Below are positions 51,362-59,747 of a stretch of DNA of 64,000 nt, piece by piece. The position numbers and the translations under genes were made by a program. The stretch is from Edaphobacter sp. GTDB lineage: Bacteria; Acidobacteriota; Terriglobia; Terriglobales; Acidobacteriaceae. The notes below the pieces were generated by a model, which saw only the letters and a program-made list of their open reading frames with translations, did no database searches and was not told the origin of the DNA. The stretch is from contig NZ_JAPWKF010000010.1 in assembly GCF_028283685.1 (NCBI RefSeq), forward strand, positions 62,001-126,000. Reading direction: 5' to 3'. Within the stretch, counting starts at the first letter, position 1; every line of letters begins with the position of its first letter.

Positions 51362-52594
51362 GTGTACCCTAGCCACGTGCGCATCCCACGCGTCGCCTAC
51401 ATGCCGGACTCCTTCCACGAGGTCAACGGCGTCGCACATACCTCGCGCAACTTCGCCGCCTATGCAGAGCGCCACGCGCTTCCCTTTCTCTGCATCCGCG
51501 CCGGCACACGCGATCAGCAGTTCGAGCAGCACAACGAGATGCGCACCCTCGAGCTGCGGCGCTCCCGCTTCTCCATCCGCATGGAGAAGGATCTCGACTT
51601 CGACCCGCTCTTCTGGCGCTATGCGAACGTCATCCAGCGCGAGCTGGAGCACTTCGCCCCGGACATCATCCACGTCACCGGCCCCAGCGAGCTGGGTATC
51701 CTCGGCGCATGGTTCGCCTGGCAGATGGGCATTCCTCTCGCCGCCTCCTGGCACACCAACGTGCACGAATACGCCGCGCGGCGCATGGGCACGATCCTCA
51801 ACAAACTTGCCACGCGATACGGCGAGGTGATCTCGCAAAAAGTGGAAGACGGCTCGCTGTGGGCGACCACGCGCTTCTACTCGTTCGCCAAGGTGCTCTA
51901 CGCGCCCAACGACGAGCTCTGCCGCATGCTCGAACACACGACGGGGCGCCCCTGCCACCTGATGCAGCGCGGCGTGGAGACGGAACAGTTCTCCCCCGCG
52001 CACCGCACACGTCCCGTTGACGATCCCACGCTGGTCCTCGGCTACGTCGGCCGCCTCTCGGTCGAAAAGAATGTCGCTCTGCTTATCACCGTCGAGCGCG
52101 AACTGCTGGCCCGCGGCATCACCGACTTCCGCTTCCTCATCGTTGGCCACGGCGACGAGGAGCCCATGCTGCGCGCCTCCTTGAAGCAGGCCGGCTTCCC
52201 CGGAGTGCTGCGCGGAGCCGACCTCGCCCGCGCCTACGCCGACATGGATCTCTTCCTCTTCCCCTCGCACACCGACACCTTCGGCAACGTGGTGCTCGAG
52301 GCGCTTTCCAGCGGCGTGCCCGCCATCGTTACCCCCGGCGGCGGTCCCAAGTACATCGTGCGCGACCGGCAGAGGAATCCCGGCGAGCCGGAGACGGGTT
52401 GTGTCGCCGACGATGCGGGGTTCGCCGGAGCGATCGCGACCCTCGCAGGCGACCGTACACGACTGGCCGCGATGCGCACCTCCGCCCGCGCCTATGCACT
52501 TTCCTGCAGCTGGGATGCGGTCTTCAACCGCGTCTACCAGGGCTATCTCGGGGCGCTGCCCACAGGCAGATTCATAGCTCCCGAGACCCTCTAA
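51362..52594 (+). CDS. Family 4 glycosyltransferase (GT-B)
   Basis: 410 residues from GTG 51362, or ~405 from GTG 51377, which directly follows TACCCTAGCCAC and is the more typical start (RIPRVAYMPDSFHEVNGVAH). GT-B fold: the N-terminal Rossmann half includes the HVTGPSELGILGAWFAWQMG segment, and the C-terminal half has LGYVGRLSVEKNVALLITVE, then the E-x7-E motif in DLFLFPSHTDTFGNVVLEAL SSGVPAIVTPGGGPKYIV. This matches retaining GT4 enzymes that build lipid-linked or cell-wall glycans (resembling PimA/diacylglycerol glucosyltransferase types). No nearby glycan genes. Acceptor unknown. Confidence 0.92.
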   Translation: MYPSHVRIPRVAYMPDSFHEVNGVAHTSRNFAAYAERHALPFLCIRAGTRDQQFEQHNEMRTLELRRSRFSIRMEKDLDFDPLFWRYANVIQRELEHFAPDIIHVTGPSELGILGAWFAWQMGIPLAASWHTNVHEYAARRMGTILNKLATRYGEVISQKVEDGSLWATTRFYSFAKVLYAPNDELCRMLEHTTGRPCHLMQRGVETEQFSPAHRTRPVDDPTLVLGYVGRLSVEKNVALLITVERELLARGITDFRFLIVGHGDEEPMLRASLKQAGFPGVLRGADLARAYADMDLFLFPSHTDTFGNVVLEALSSGVPAIVTPGGGPKYIVRDRQRNPGEPETGCVADDAGFAGAIATLAGDRTRLAAMRTSARAYALSCSWDAVFNRVYQGYLGALPTGRFIAPETL

Positions 52595-52765
52595 CCCTCA
52601 AAATACGGGCATTCCTGTTGTCAACATGGTAATCATCTGGATTCTCCGCATTCTCCGGAAAACCTATTGACCGGATAGTAACGTCTATAAGGAAAACTAT
52701 TGCACTTTGGTGCGCATTTCTCTGCACGATTACGATCGGCTATCGTGCAGTTCGGAGAACTTTCT

Positions 52766-52945
52766 TTGGACACGCAGACCATCCGATACTCCGCCCCAGC
52801 GCTCTTTCTGGAGATGCCCGACGCGCTGGATTGTCCGTCCTGTGAAGAAAAGATCGTGACCGACAAACTGGTCCGCCCGCGTTTCGACTACGTCCTCTGC
52901 CCGCACTGCAGCGAGGAGTTCATCCCCAACGTCTTCCTGCTGTAA
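52766..52945 (+). CDS. Small zinc-ribbon protein
   Basis: About 59 residues. Two CxxC pairs, CPSC-x18-CPHC (DCPSCEEKIVTD and VLCPHCSEEFIPN), form a single treble-clef or rubredoxin-like zinc site. The start is inferred as TTG 52766 because GGAGAA lies six bases upstream; the frame is open further upstream to 52700, and the nearest ATG (52814) would leave a shorter protein that still contains the zinc site. No DNA-binding element can be named. The 3' end and stop codon lie in a perfect 23-bp duplication. Confidence 0.65.
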   Translation: MDTQTIRYSAPALFLEMPDALDCPSCEEKIVTDKLVRPRFDYVLCPHCSEEFIPNVFLL

Positions 52946-52973
52946 GCGGGAACGTCTTCCTGCTGTAAGCGGG
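52928..52973. repeat. Perfect 23-bp tandem duplication at the zinc-ribbon stop codon
   Basis: The 23 bases at 52928-52950 are repeated exactly at 52951-52973, starting AACGTCTTCCTGCTGTAAGC. The real stop TAA lies within the first copy, so the second is a non-coding copy of the gene end. Confidence 0.9.
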
Positions 52974-53057
52974 AGACTCAAGGGGTATCCGGTAAGGTTC
53001 CATCGGCAGCCGCACGTACAAATCCTCCACCGTCTGCCCCAAACTGAGTACAGGCAG

Positions 53058-54275
53058 ATGAAGAAGAAAAAGTTACGCATTGGCATCCTCTTCGGCGGCC
53101 GTTCGGGTGAGCACGAAGTCTCATTGCTCTCCGCCGCCTCCATCCTCAGGGCAATCGACCGCAAGCGGTACGACGTCACCCCTATCGGCATCACCAAGCA
53201 GGGCCGCTGGGTCACCTCCGGCGATGCCGAGGCGCTGCTCACCGGCAACTCTGCGCCAGAAAACCCTCTGCTGGCGGGCAATCCCGAGACCACACTTACC
53301 GCAGCCGTTATTCGTCGCGGCGAGGCGGTTATCGTACCGCCCGTTCCCGCCGACTCGCTGCAGCCACTCGAGATCTCCGCCTCCGCCGCCATGACACCGG
53401 TCAGGCCAGAACTCTCGCTCGACGTCGTCTTCCCCGTCCTGCACGGGACCTTCGGCGAAGATGGCACCATCCAGGGACTCTTCGAGCTGGCCGACATCGC
53501 TTATGTCGGCTCCGGCGTCCTCGGCTCCGCCGTCGGCATGGACAAGGTCGCGATGAAGCAGGCCTTCGCCGCCGCAGGCATCCCGCAGACGCCTTACGTC
53601 GCCATGCTGCGCTCCGAGTGGCGCGACAGCCCGAAGAAGGCCGTAAAAAAGATTGAAGCCGAACTCAGGTACCCGGTCTTCGTGAAGCCCGCGAACCTCG
53701 GCTCCTCCGTCGGCATCAGCAAGGTGCACGACCGCAAGGAGCTGGCCCCCGCGATGGATCTCGCCGCCAGCTTCGACCGCAAGCTCATCATCGAGCAGGG
53801 CGTCGGCGGCCCCGGCGCCAAGCCCCGCGAGCTCGAGGTCGCCGTCCTCGGCAACGACAATCCCGAGGCCTCCGTCGTCGGCGAGATCGTCCCCGGCGCC
53901 GAGTTCTACGACTACGAGGCCAAGTACCTCTCCGACTCCTCCATCCCCATCATCCCGGCCCGGCTCTCAAAGGCCGAGTCGAACGAGATCCGCCGCATGG
54001 CCATCGCCGCCTTCAAGGCCTGCGACTGTGCCGGACTCTCCCGCGTCGACTTCCTGATGGAGCCCGCGCAACCGGCGAAGAAGGGCAAACCCGCCAAGAA
54101 GGCGAAGATCTACCTCAACGAGATCAACACCCTGCCGGGCTTCACCTCGATCAGCATGTACCCCAAGCTGTGGGCCGCCACCGGCCTGCCGTACAAGAAG
54201 CTGATCGACCGCCTGATCGAACTCGCGCGCGAACGCCACGGCGAGAAGCAGCAGACCAGCTTCAGTCGCAGCTGA
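53058..54275 (+). CDS. ddl: D-alanine-D-alanine ligase
   Basis: 405 residues. Makes the D-Ala-D-Ala dipeptide for peptidoglycan with ATP. Signatures: LRIGILFGGRSGEHEVSLLS at the N-terminus, VVFPVLHGTFGEDGTIQGLF with the catalytic loop, KPANLGSSVGISKVHDRKEL, and LNEINTLPGFTSISMYPKLW. The ATP-grasp fold is complete. Length is 405 versus ~350 typical, partly because of two insertions. One is a Lys/Ala/Pro-rich stretch (QPAKKGKPAKKAK, residues ~337-350) between the DFLMEP strand and LNEINTLPGF. It starts 85 bases past the duplicated zinc-ribbon end. No mur genes are adjacent. Confidence 0.96.
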   Translation: MKKKKLRIGILFGGRSGEHEVSLLSAASILRAIDRKRYDVTPIGITKQGRWVTSGDAEALLTGNSAPENPLLAGNPETTLTAAVIRRGEAVIVPPVPADSLQPLEISASAAMTPVRPELSLDVVFPVLHGTFGEDGTIQGLFELADIAYVGSGVLGSAVGMDKVAMKQAFAAAGIPQTPYVAMLRSEWRDSPKKAVKKIEAELRYPVFVKPANLGSSVGISKVHDRKELAPAMDLAASFDRKLIIEQGVGGPGAKPRELEVAVLGNDNPEASVVGEIVPGAEFYDYEAKYLSDSSIPIIPARLSKAESNEIRRMAIAAFKACDCAGLSRVDFLMEPAQPAKKGKPAKKAKIYLNEINTLPGFTSISMYPKLWAATGLPYKKLIDRLIELARERHGEKQQTSFSRS

Positions 54276-54320
54276 CAGTCACAACCGCCATCGCTTAGTA
54301 CCTCCCTCGATACGGATGCG

Positions 54321-54354
54321 GTGCCCCACGTCTCGCCTCTGAGACGTGGGGCAC
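54321..54354. terminator. Perfect 14-bp hairpin downstream of ddl
   Basis: GTGCCCCACGTCTC and GAGACGTGGGGCAC with a 6-base loop. There is no T-run, so it is either a weak terminator of ddl or a REP-like palindrome. Confidence 0.55.
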
Positions 54355-54398
54355 CCACAAATCCCCTCCCGCCCACCAGATCCACCTCCAAAACCGTG

Positions 54399-54452
54399 GT
54401 CATCCCGGCCGAAGGCGCTTTAGCGCCGCAGTGGAGGGACCTGCTTCTCTAC
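54399..54452 (+). repeat. REP-like dispersed element, copy 5
   Basis: GTCATCCCGGCCGAAGGCGC, then TTTAGCGCCGCAGTGGAGGG and ACCTGCTTCTCT. It contains an inner hairpin (GGCGCTTTAGCGCC). The best match is the copy at 56581. Confidence 0.75.
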
Positions 54453-54595
54453 CGAAGAATCGTCTCAGCCACGCAAAGCACCCCATCCCAGCCACCGCTC
54501 CGGGAGCCAGAGCAATCGTCCTCGCAACAAACGCAGCGACCAATCGCCGCCCGCACCGTCTAAACTGGCACCAGACGAAGCGCCGGGAGAGGATC

Positions 54596-55222
54596 ATGCC
54601 ATCCATCGCCACATCCGCGCAGCAGAAGAGCTATCGCGGAACCGCCATCTCTGCCGTGCTCCACCTCGCCGTCTTTGCGATCATCATCCATCAGGCGCGT
54701 CACTTCATCGCGCCTGTCCGCCTTCCGGGCACCGCCAACGGCCACAATCTTGTGCTGAGCTATCTTCCCGGCCGCGCGCCCAAGCCAGCCGTCGCACCAC
54801 CGCCCAAGGCGAAGCCGCTGGAGATCAAGTCGAAGATCGCGTTGAAGCACGAGCCCGACAAGATCGCGCCCACTCAGACCTCGCCTAACCGCACCTCGCC
54901 CGAGTCCGATCACCCCGACGCCGCCAGCGGAGCCGACGCCCTTGGCTCCGGCAACATCAGCATCGCGCTGGGCAAGTACTTCCCTCGTCCCAAGCCCGAT
55001 CTCTCCAGCCTGCCTGACGGCACCAGGGGCGACGTCGTGCTCGACGTCACCATCGACGAGACCGGAAAGATCTCCGACCTCAAGCTGGTCCGCGGCATCG
55101 GCCGGCCTGTCGATGAGTTCGTTATCGCCACCGTCCGCCAATGGACCTACACCCCCGCCAACCGCGACGGACAACCCATCGCCAGCGAGCAGGAGCTGCA
55201 CTTCCACTACGAGAAGGGCTGA
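54596..55222 (+). CDS. TonB-like energy transducer
   Basis: 208 residues from ATG 54596 (GAGAGGA upstream). One transmembrane helix near the N-terminus (GTAISAVLHLAVFAIIIHQA), then a proline/lysine-rich periplasmic stretch, then a TonB C-terminal domain: RGDVVLDVTIDETGKISDLK LVRGIGRPVDEFVIATVRQW TYTPANRDGQPI. This is the TonB/TolA module that contacts outer-membrane receptors. No ExbB/ExbD genes are adjacent, so it uses a distant motor. Confidence 0.86.
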   Translation: MPSIATSAQQKSYRGTAISAVLHLAVFAIIIHQARHFIAPVRLPGTANGHNLVLSYLPGRAPKPAVAPPPKAKPLEIKSKIALKHEPDKIAPTQTSPNRTSPESDHPDAASGADALGSGNISIALGKYFPRPKPDLSSLPDGTRGDVVLDVTIDETGKISDLKLVRGIGRPVDEFVIATVRQWTYTPANRDGQPIASEQELHFHYEKG

Positions 55223-55296
55223 CGGACGAGCTTCGGCATCGGTCGTAACGCGCTTGCCTGCGACCCGTGCATGGCCGCTGACTTCATGGCCGCAAT

Positions 55297-56535
55297 CTAG
55301 ACCACCCGCGTGTGCTCGAAGCCGCCCTCGTTCAGCGCCGACAACAGCTCTTCCACCTGCTCGCGCCCGCGAGTCTCCAGCGTGATGTCGATCGTCGTGT
55401 TGCCCAGGTTCACACCGTAATAGGCACGGTTGTAGAGCGTGTCGACGATGTTGGCGCGATGCGCCGCGATCAGCCTGGTAAGCTCCGCCAGGGCGCCGGG
55501 CTTGTCCAGCAGCGTGATGCGCAGGCGAATCATACGGCCGTCCTGCACCAGGCCGCGTTCGATGATGCGGCTCAGCAGCGTGACGTCAATGTTGCCGCCG
55601 CCAATCACCACTGCGGTCCGCGCACCCTGCAACGACGTGCGCTTCTGCAGCAGAGCCGCAAGACCAGCAGCGCCCGCGCCCTCGGCCAGAGTCTTCTCGC
55701 GTTCCAGCAGCGTCAGAATCGCCGATGCGATCTCGTCTTCATCCACCGTAACGATCTCATCGACGTAGCGCTCGACGACCGGCAGCGTCACTTCGCCCGA
55801 GCGTCGCACCGCGATACCATCCGCGATGGTTGTCGCTGCGGGAATCGTCACCGGATGATGCTCCTCCACCGCGCGCGCCATCGAGGGCAGCCGCGAGGTC
55901 TGCACACCCACGACCTTGATCTTCGGGTTCGTCTCCTTCACCGCGCAGGCGATGCCGCCGATCAGGCCGCCGCCGCCGATAGGAACCACCACGGCTTCCA
56001 GCCCCTCCACCTGCTCCAGCAGCTCCAGGCCGATCGTTCCCTGCCCCGCCATCACCGCCGGATCATCGAAGGGATGGATGAAGGTCATGTCCTCGGCGGC
56101 GCAGATGCGGCGCGCCTCTTCGTAAGCCTCATCGTAGTTGGCGCCGTGCAGCACCACCTCGGCGCCGAAGTTGCGCGTGGAGGTCACCTTCACCAGCGGA
56201 GTCTGGATCGGCATCACGATGATGGATCGAATGCCGCGCTTGGTCGCGTGATACGCCACGCCCTGCGCGTGATTGCCCGCGCTCGCAGCCACCACGCCGC
56301 GCTTCGCCTGTTCCGGCGTCAGCAGCACAAGACGATTCAGTGCGCCGCGCTCCTTGAAGGCACCCGTCATCTGCAGGTTCTCGAGCTTCAGGTACACCTG
56401 CTGGCCCGTAATCGAGGAGAGCATCTGCGAGTACGCACACGGCGAAAGGTAAATGGAGCCGCGGAGCCGCTCCCGCGCGGCCAACACGTCTGCCAGGCTG
56501 ATGCTCACTTCGCTCTTCAACTCCGTCGCGCCCAA
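55297..56535 (-). CDS. ilvA: Threonine ammonia-lyase
   Basis: 412 residues, the form with a single C-terminal ACT domain. Deaminates threonine to 2-oxobutanoate (isoleucine precursor) with PLP. The PLP lysine is in ENLQMTGAFKERGALNRLVL (the K of SFKxRGA). VVPIGGGGLIGGIACAVKET is the glycine-rich phosphate loop. EGAGAAGLAALLQKRTSLQG follows, then the ACT domain IRLRITLLDKPGALAELTRL IAAHRAN. The start is TTG 56535 with GAGGAG at good spacing. It follows tyrA in the same orientation after a 95-base gap that contains a REP-like element, so it may or may not belong to the aromatic transcript. Confidence 0.95.
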   Translation of the reverse strand: MGATELKSEVSISLADVLAARERLRGSIYLSPCAYSQMLSSITGQQVYLKLENLQMTGAFKERGALNRLVLLTPEQAKRGVVAASAGNHAQGVAYHATKRGIRSIIVMPIQTPLVKVTSTRNFGAEVVLHGANYDEAYEEARRICAAEDMTFIHPFDDPAVMAGQGTIGLELLEQVEGLEAVVVPIGGGGLIGGIACAVKETNPKIKVVGVQTSRLPSMARAVEEHHPVTIPAATTIADGIAVRRSGEVTLPVVERYVDEIVTVDEDEIASAILTLLEREKTLAEGAGAAGLAALLQKRTSLQGARTAVVIGGGNIDVTLLSRIIERGLVQDGRMIRLRITLLDKPGALAELTRLIAAHRANIVDTLYNRAYYGVNLGNTTIDITLETRGREQVEELLSALNEGGFEHTRVV

Positions 56536-56580
56536 AATACGCTCCTCACAATCACTACCTGCTGAACCACCAACAACCGC

Positions 56581-56631
56581 GTCATCCCGACCGAAGCGGC
56601 GAAGCCGCGCAGTGGAGGGACCTGCTTTTCC
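56581..56631 (+). repeat. REP-like dispersed element, copy 6
   Basis: GTCATCCCGACCGAAGCGGC, then GAAGCCGCGCAGTGGAGGGA and CCTGCTTTTCC. It lies between ilvA and tyrA and touches the tyrA stop codon. Confidence 0.75.
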
Positions 56632-57500
56632 TACTGCCGCCGCACACGAAACTTGTTCGCCAGCGAGAACTCCTCGCGCAGCTCCGGCGTGCGCAGATTC
56701 TCGCGCACATGCGTCAGCCGCTGCTCCAGCGCCAGCAGCGTATCGGCGATCGGACTGGTATTGGTCATCGCCACATCACGCCACATGCTGTAAGGGCTTG
56801 CGCCGAGTCGCGTCGTCTCACGCAGCGCGCGTCCGCCGATCGCCGCAATCTCCGGCGCATCGCCGAAGCGTTCTTCCAGCAGCGCAGCCAGTGCGGTCGA
56901 AAGCATCTGCGGCAGGTGGCTCACCCAGGCGCACATCTCATCGTGACGCCCCGGCTCCATGTCGAGCGAGCGCGTGCCGAAGAGGCCCACCCACATGCGC
57001 CACTCCTTCTCCATCGGCGTAGGCTCTTCGCTCGCCGGGGTAAACAGCCACATCGCGTTCTGAAACAGCGTCGACTCCGCCAGCATCGCGCCGCCGGACT
57101 CCTTGCCCGCCATCGGATGGCCTGCAAGAAAGACAGCGTGCTCGTTGCTGCTGCCGATCGGAAACAGCTTCTCCGCCAGCTCCGTGATCTCGAGCTTCGT
57201 CGAGCCGACGTCCGTGATCAGCTGCCCGGCGCCGGTGACGCCCGCCAGCTTCTCCATCCAGTCCTTGATGGCGAGCACCGGCACGGCCAGCACGATCACG
57301 TCGGCCTGCCGCGCCAGCTCCAGCGCGCCCCACTCGTTGCCCGCCACGCCGTCCAGCGCGCCCACCGCCGTGGCCGTATTCAGCTCCAGCGAGCTCTGGT
57401 CCCAGCCATCGATGCGGCCAGCAAAGCCCGCGGCACGCAGCGCGAGACCGACCGATGCTCCGATCAGCCCCGTTCCGATGATGAGTACGCGCTCGATCAC
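56631..57500 (-). CDS. tyrA: Prephenate dehydrogenase
   Basis: 289 residues. Oxidatively decarboxylates prephenate to 4-hydroxyphenylpyruvate, the last step but one to tyrosine. The NAD-binding loop is LIIGTGLIGASVGLALRAAG at the N-terminus. ADVIVLAVPVLAIKDWMEKL, LITDVGSTKLEITELAEKLF and VFLAGHPMAGKESGGAMLAE are the family blocks, the last with the substrate-binding residues. It ends with LRVREEFSL-like residues and has no extra ACT domain. It lies 12 bases after aroF in the same orientation and is surely co-transcribed with it. Confidence 0.94.
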   Translation of the reverse strand: MIERVLIIGTGLIGASVGLALRAAGFAGRIDGWDQSSLELNTATAVGALDGVAGNEWGALELARQADVIVLAVPVLAIKDWMEKLAGVTGAGQLITDVGSTKLEITELAEKLFPIGSSNEHAVFLAGHPMAGKESGGAMLAESTLFQNAMWLFTPASEEPTPMEKEWRMWVGLFGTRSLDMEPGRHDEMCAWVSHLPQMLSTALAALLEERFGDAPEIAAIGGRALRETTRLGASPYSMWRDVAMTNTSPIADTLLALEQRLTHVRENLRTPELREEFSLANKFRVRRQ

Positions 57501-57512
57501 CTGCGTCCTTTC

Positions 57513-58547
57513 TTAAGCCGGCACCGGCGCGGCCACGGAACGGCCAACGACCGGAGCAAGCTGTCCCAGCTGCTTGATCAGTTTCTCCAGCTGCTCCGGA
57601 TACATGCTCTGTGCGCCATCGCTCATCGCCTTATCCGGGTTTGGATGCATCTCCATCAACAAACCGTCAGCCCCTGCAGCAACCGCAGCCAACGCCATGG
57701 GCGGAACCAGATCGCGGATGCCCACACCATGCGACGGATCGCCCAGCACAGGAAGATGCGTCAGCTTCTTCAGCACCGGGATCGCCGAGATGTCCATCGT
57801 GTTGCGTGTCGCCGTCTCGTACGTGCGGATGCCGCGCTCGCACAGCATCAGGTCGTAGTTGCCGCCCGAGAGAATGTACTCGGCGCTCAACAGAACCTCT
57901 TCGATGGTGGCCGCGATACCGCGCTTCAGCAGGCAGGGCTTGCGCACATGGCCAAGCTCGCGCAGCAGGTTGAAGTTCTGCATGTTGCGCGCGCCGATCT
58001 GGAAGACGTCGATGTACGGCAGCATCACTTCAATCTGCGAGATCTCCATCACCTCGGTGATCACCAGCAGGCCGGTCTCGTCAGCGACCTCGCGCAGCAG
58101 CTTCAGGCCTTCCACGCCCATGCCCTGGAAGCTGTACGGCGAGCTGCGCGGCTTGTACGCTCCGCCACGCAGGAACTGTGCGCCAGAGGCGGCAACCTGC
58201 CTGGCCGAAAGGAGAATCTGTTCGCGCGACTCCACCGAGCACGGCCCCGCCATGATGACGACCTCGTCGCCACCTACGACCACACCGTTCTTGAACTTGA
58301 TCTTCGTGCCCTCGGGGCGGAAGCTGCGACCCGCGAGTTTGTACGGCGAGGAGATGCGGTATGCATCGTGCACACCCGTCAGCACCTTGAACTCGGCCAC
58401 GTCGAAGTGGTCCGGTGTTCCGACGCCGGCAAGAATCGTCTGCGCAGCTCCGGTGGTGCGATGCACGTGGAAGCCAAGCTCCACCATGCGTTCGATTACG
58501 GTTTGAATATTCTCTTCGCTTGCTTCGCCCAACATGGCTACGATCAT
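57513..58547 (-). CDS. aroF: 3-deoxy-7-phosphoheptulonate (DAHP) synthase
   Basis: 344 residues. Condenses erythrose-4-phosphate with phosphoenolpyruvate, the entry to aromatic synthesis. The N-terminal ~90 residues are a ferredoxin-like regulatory domain (MIVAMLGEASEENIQTVIER) of the type-Ibeta enzymes, and the barrel begins at FRPEGTKIKFKNGVVVGGDE. Signatures: VIMAGPCSVESREQILLSAR, LRGGAYKPRSSPYSFQGMGV and LPVLGDPSHGVGIRDLVPPM. Such enzymes are typically feedback-sensitive. The gene sits between the chorismate mutase (54 bases upstream) and tyrA, all on the same strand, forming the aromatic cassette. Confidence 0.95.
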   Translation of the reverse strand: MIVAMLGEASEENIQTVIERMVELGFHVHRTTGAAQTILAGVGTPDHFDVAEFKVLTGVHDAYRISSPYKLAGRSFRPEGTKIKFKNGVVVGGDEVVIMAGPCSVESREQILLSARQVAASGAQFLRGGAYKPRSSPYSFQGMGVEGLKLLREVADETGLLVITEVMEISQIEVMLPYIDVFQIGARNMQNFNLLRELGHVRKPCLLKRGIAATIEEVLLSAEYILSGGNYDLMLCERGIRTYETATRNTMDISAIPVLKKLTHLPVLGDPSHGVGIRDLVPPMALAAVAAGADGLLMEMHPNPDKAMSDGAQSMYPEQLEKLIKQLGQLAPVVGRSVAAPVPA

Positions 58548-58601
58548 CGTCTTCGCTTCGCTTTCTTCACTCTGGTACTGAAAACCTTCTCAAATCGCGG
58601 T

Positions 58602-58865
58602 CTACTGATCCTTCTTCTGCAGCGTCCGCATCACGTCTATGATCCGCTCATAGATGTTTACGATCTCGCTGTCGGTGAGCGGTCCCTCGTTGACCTTCCG
58701 CACCCGCGCAAACACAGTCTCCTCGCGATGCGGTTCGTAAACCGGCAGACCTGCGTTCTGCTTGAGCTTTCCGATCGCCCTTGCCGCTGCGGCACGCTCG
58801 TTGATAAGGCGAACGATCTGCTCATCGAGCACGTCGATCTTGTTCCGCCAGTCAGAGATCTCCAT
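58602..58865 (-). CDS. Chorismate mutase (AroQ type)
   Basis: 87 residues. Rearranges chorismate to prephenate. All three AroQ helices are present: DWRNKIDVLDEQIVRLINER (catalytic Arg and Asp), AAARAIGKLKQNAGLPVYEP, then TVFARVRKVNEGPLTDSEIV NIYERIIDVMRTLQ with the conserved Arg, Glu and Ile. This is the free-standing small enzyme, as expected between aroF and trpA in this gene set. The start follows AGAGGA at seven-base spacing. It lies 118 bases after trpA on the same strand. Confidence 0.93.
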   Translation of the reverse strand: MEISDWRNKIDVLDEQIVRLINERAAAARAIGKLKQNAGLPVYEPHREETVFARVRKVNEGPLTDSEIVNIYERIIDVMRTLQKKDQ

Positions 58866-58983
58866 CGCTTGTCCTCTTGAAGCAGCCAGGCACCGCCCTG
58901 CAACGCCCGCCGCTGAGTTTTCGTGTACGCCCCATGATAAACGGCCACTCTCTGCCGCTCCGATAAGCTACTGAATTCAGGTC

Positions 58984-59745
58984 TCATGCACGCAGACCCG
59001 CGACGAACCTTCCGACTGCCGCCGCGGCCTCCTTCGCATCCGTCTTTTCAATCAACTGCACAATCGCCGAACCGATCACCGCCGCATCGGCAAACTCACC
59101 CACGGCCTTTACATGCTCCGCGTTCGACACGCCAAAGCCCACCGCAATCGGCAGCGTCGTAAACTTCTTCAACCGCGTAACGATCTCCGAAGCATCGCTC
59201 GTCAGACTCGACTGCGTACCCGTAATCCCCACCCGCGAGATCGCATACACAAACCCCTTCGAGTTCTCCGCAATCGCCTTCAGCCGCACATCCGGCGACG
59301 TCGGCGCCGCCAGAAACACCGGCGCTAACGAGTTCGCCTTCATCTCCGCGAGATACTCCCCGGCCTCTTCGACGATCATGTCCGTCAGCAGCACGCCATC
59401 CGCGCCCGCCTCCGCCGCCTTCGCCGCAAACTCCTTCATCCCCAGGCGAATCACAGGATTCAGATAGCTGAACAGGATCAACCCCGCCTCAGGCCGAGCC
59501 GCGCGAATCTCCTTCGCAATCCCCAGCACATCGGTAAGCCGCGTCCCCTTCGCCACCGCACGCTCACTCGCCCGCTGAATCACCGGGCCATCGGCCAGCG
59601 GATCGCTGAACGGCACACCCAGCTCAATCACATCCGCGCCGTTATCAATCGCCGCGAGAGCAATGTCCCGCGTAGTCGCCAGATCAGGATCGCCGGCAGT
59701 GAGATAAATAACCAGGCCGGGCTTCTTCTCAAACTTGATCGCCAT
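58984..59745 (-). CDS. trpA: Tryptophan synthase alpha subunit
   Basis: 253 residues. Cleaves indole-glycerol-3-phosphate to indole and glyceraldehyde-3-phosphate. TIM barrel with the catalytic Glu in GADVIELGVPFSDPLADGPV (strand 2) and the catalytic Asp in GADGVLLTDMIVEEAGEYLA. FVYAISRVGITGTQSSLTSD and AVGFGVSNAEHVKAVGEFAD are the phosphate-binding loops near the C-terminus. Only two bases separate it from the trpB stop, so the two are translationally coupled, as usual for trpBA. Confidence 0.95.
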   Translation of the reverse strand: MAIKFEKKPGLVIYLTAGDPDLATTRDIALAAIDNGADVIELGVPFSDPLADGPVIQRASERAVAKGTRLTDVLGIAKEIRAARPEAGLILFSYLNPVIRLGMKEFAAKAAEAGADGVLLTDMIVEEAGEYLAEMKANSLAPVFLAAPTSPDVRLKAIAENSKGFVYAISRVGITGTQSSLTSDASEIVTRLKKFTTLPIAVGFGVSNAEHVKAVGEFADAAVIGSAIVQLIEKTDAKEAAAAVGRFVAGLRA

Positions 59746-59747
59746 AA

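Larger units (their letters stand above)
54276..54595. other. Intergenic region with a hairpin and a REP-like element
   Basis: About 320 bases. No ORF with a convincing start and composition was found. Contents: the perfect 14-bp hairpin at 54321-54354, the REP-like element at 54399-54452 and, at the right edge, the ribosome site of the TonB-like gene. Confidence 0.65.
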
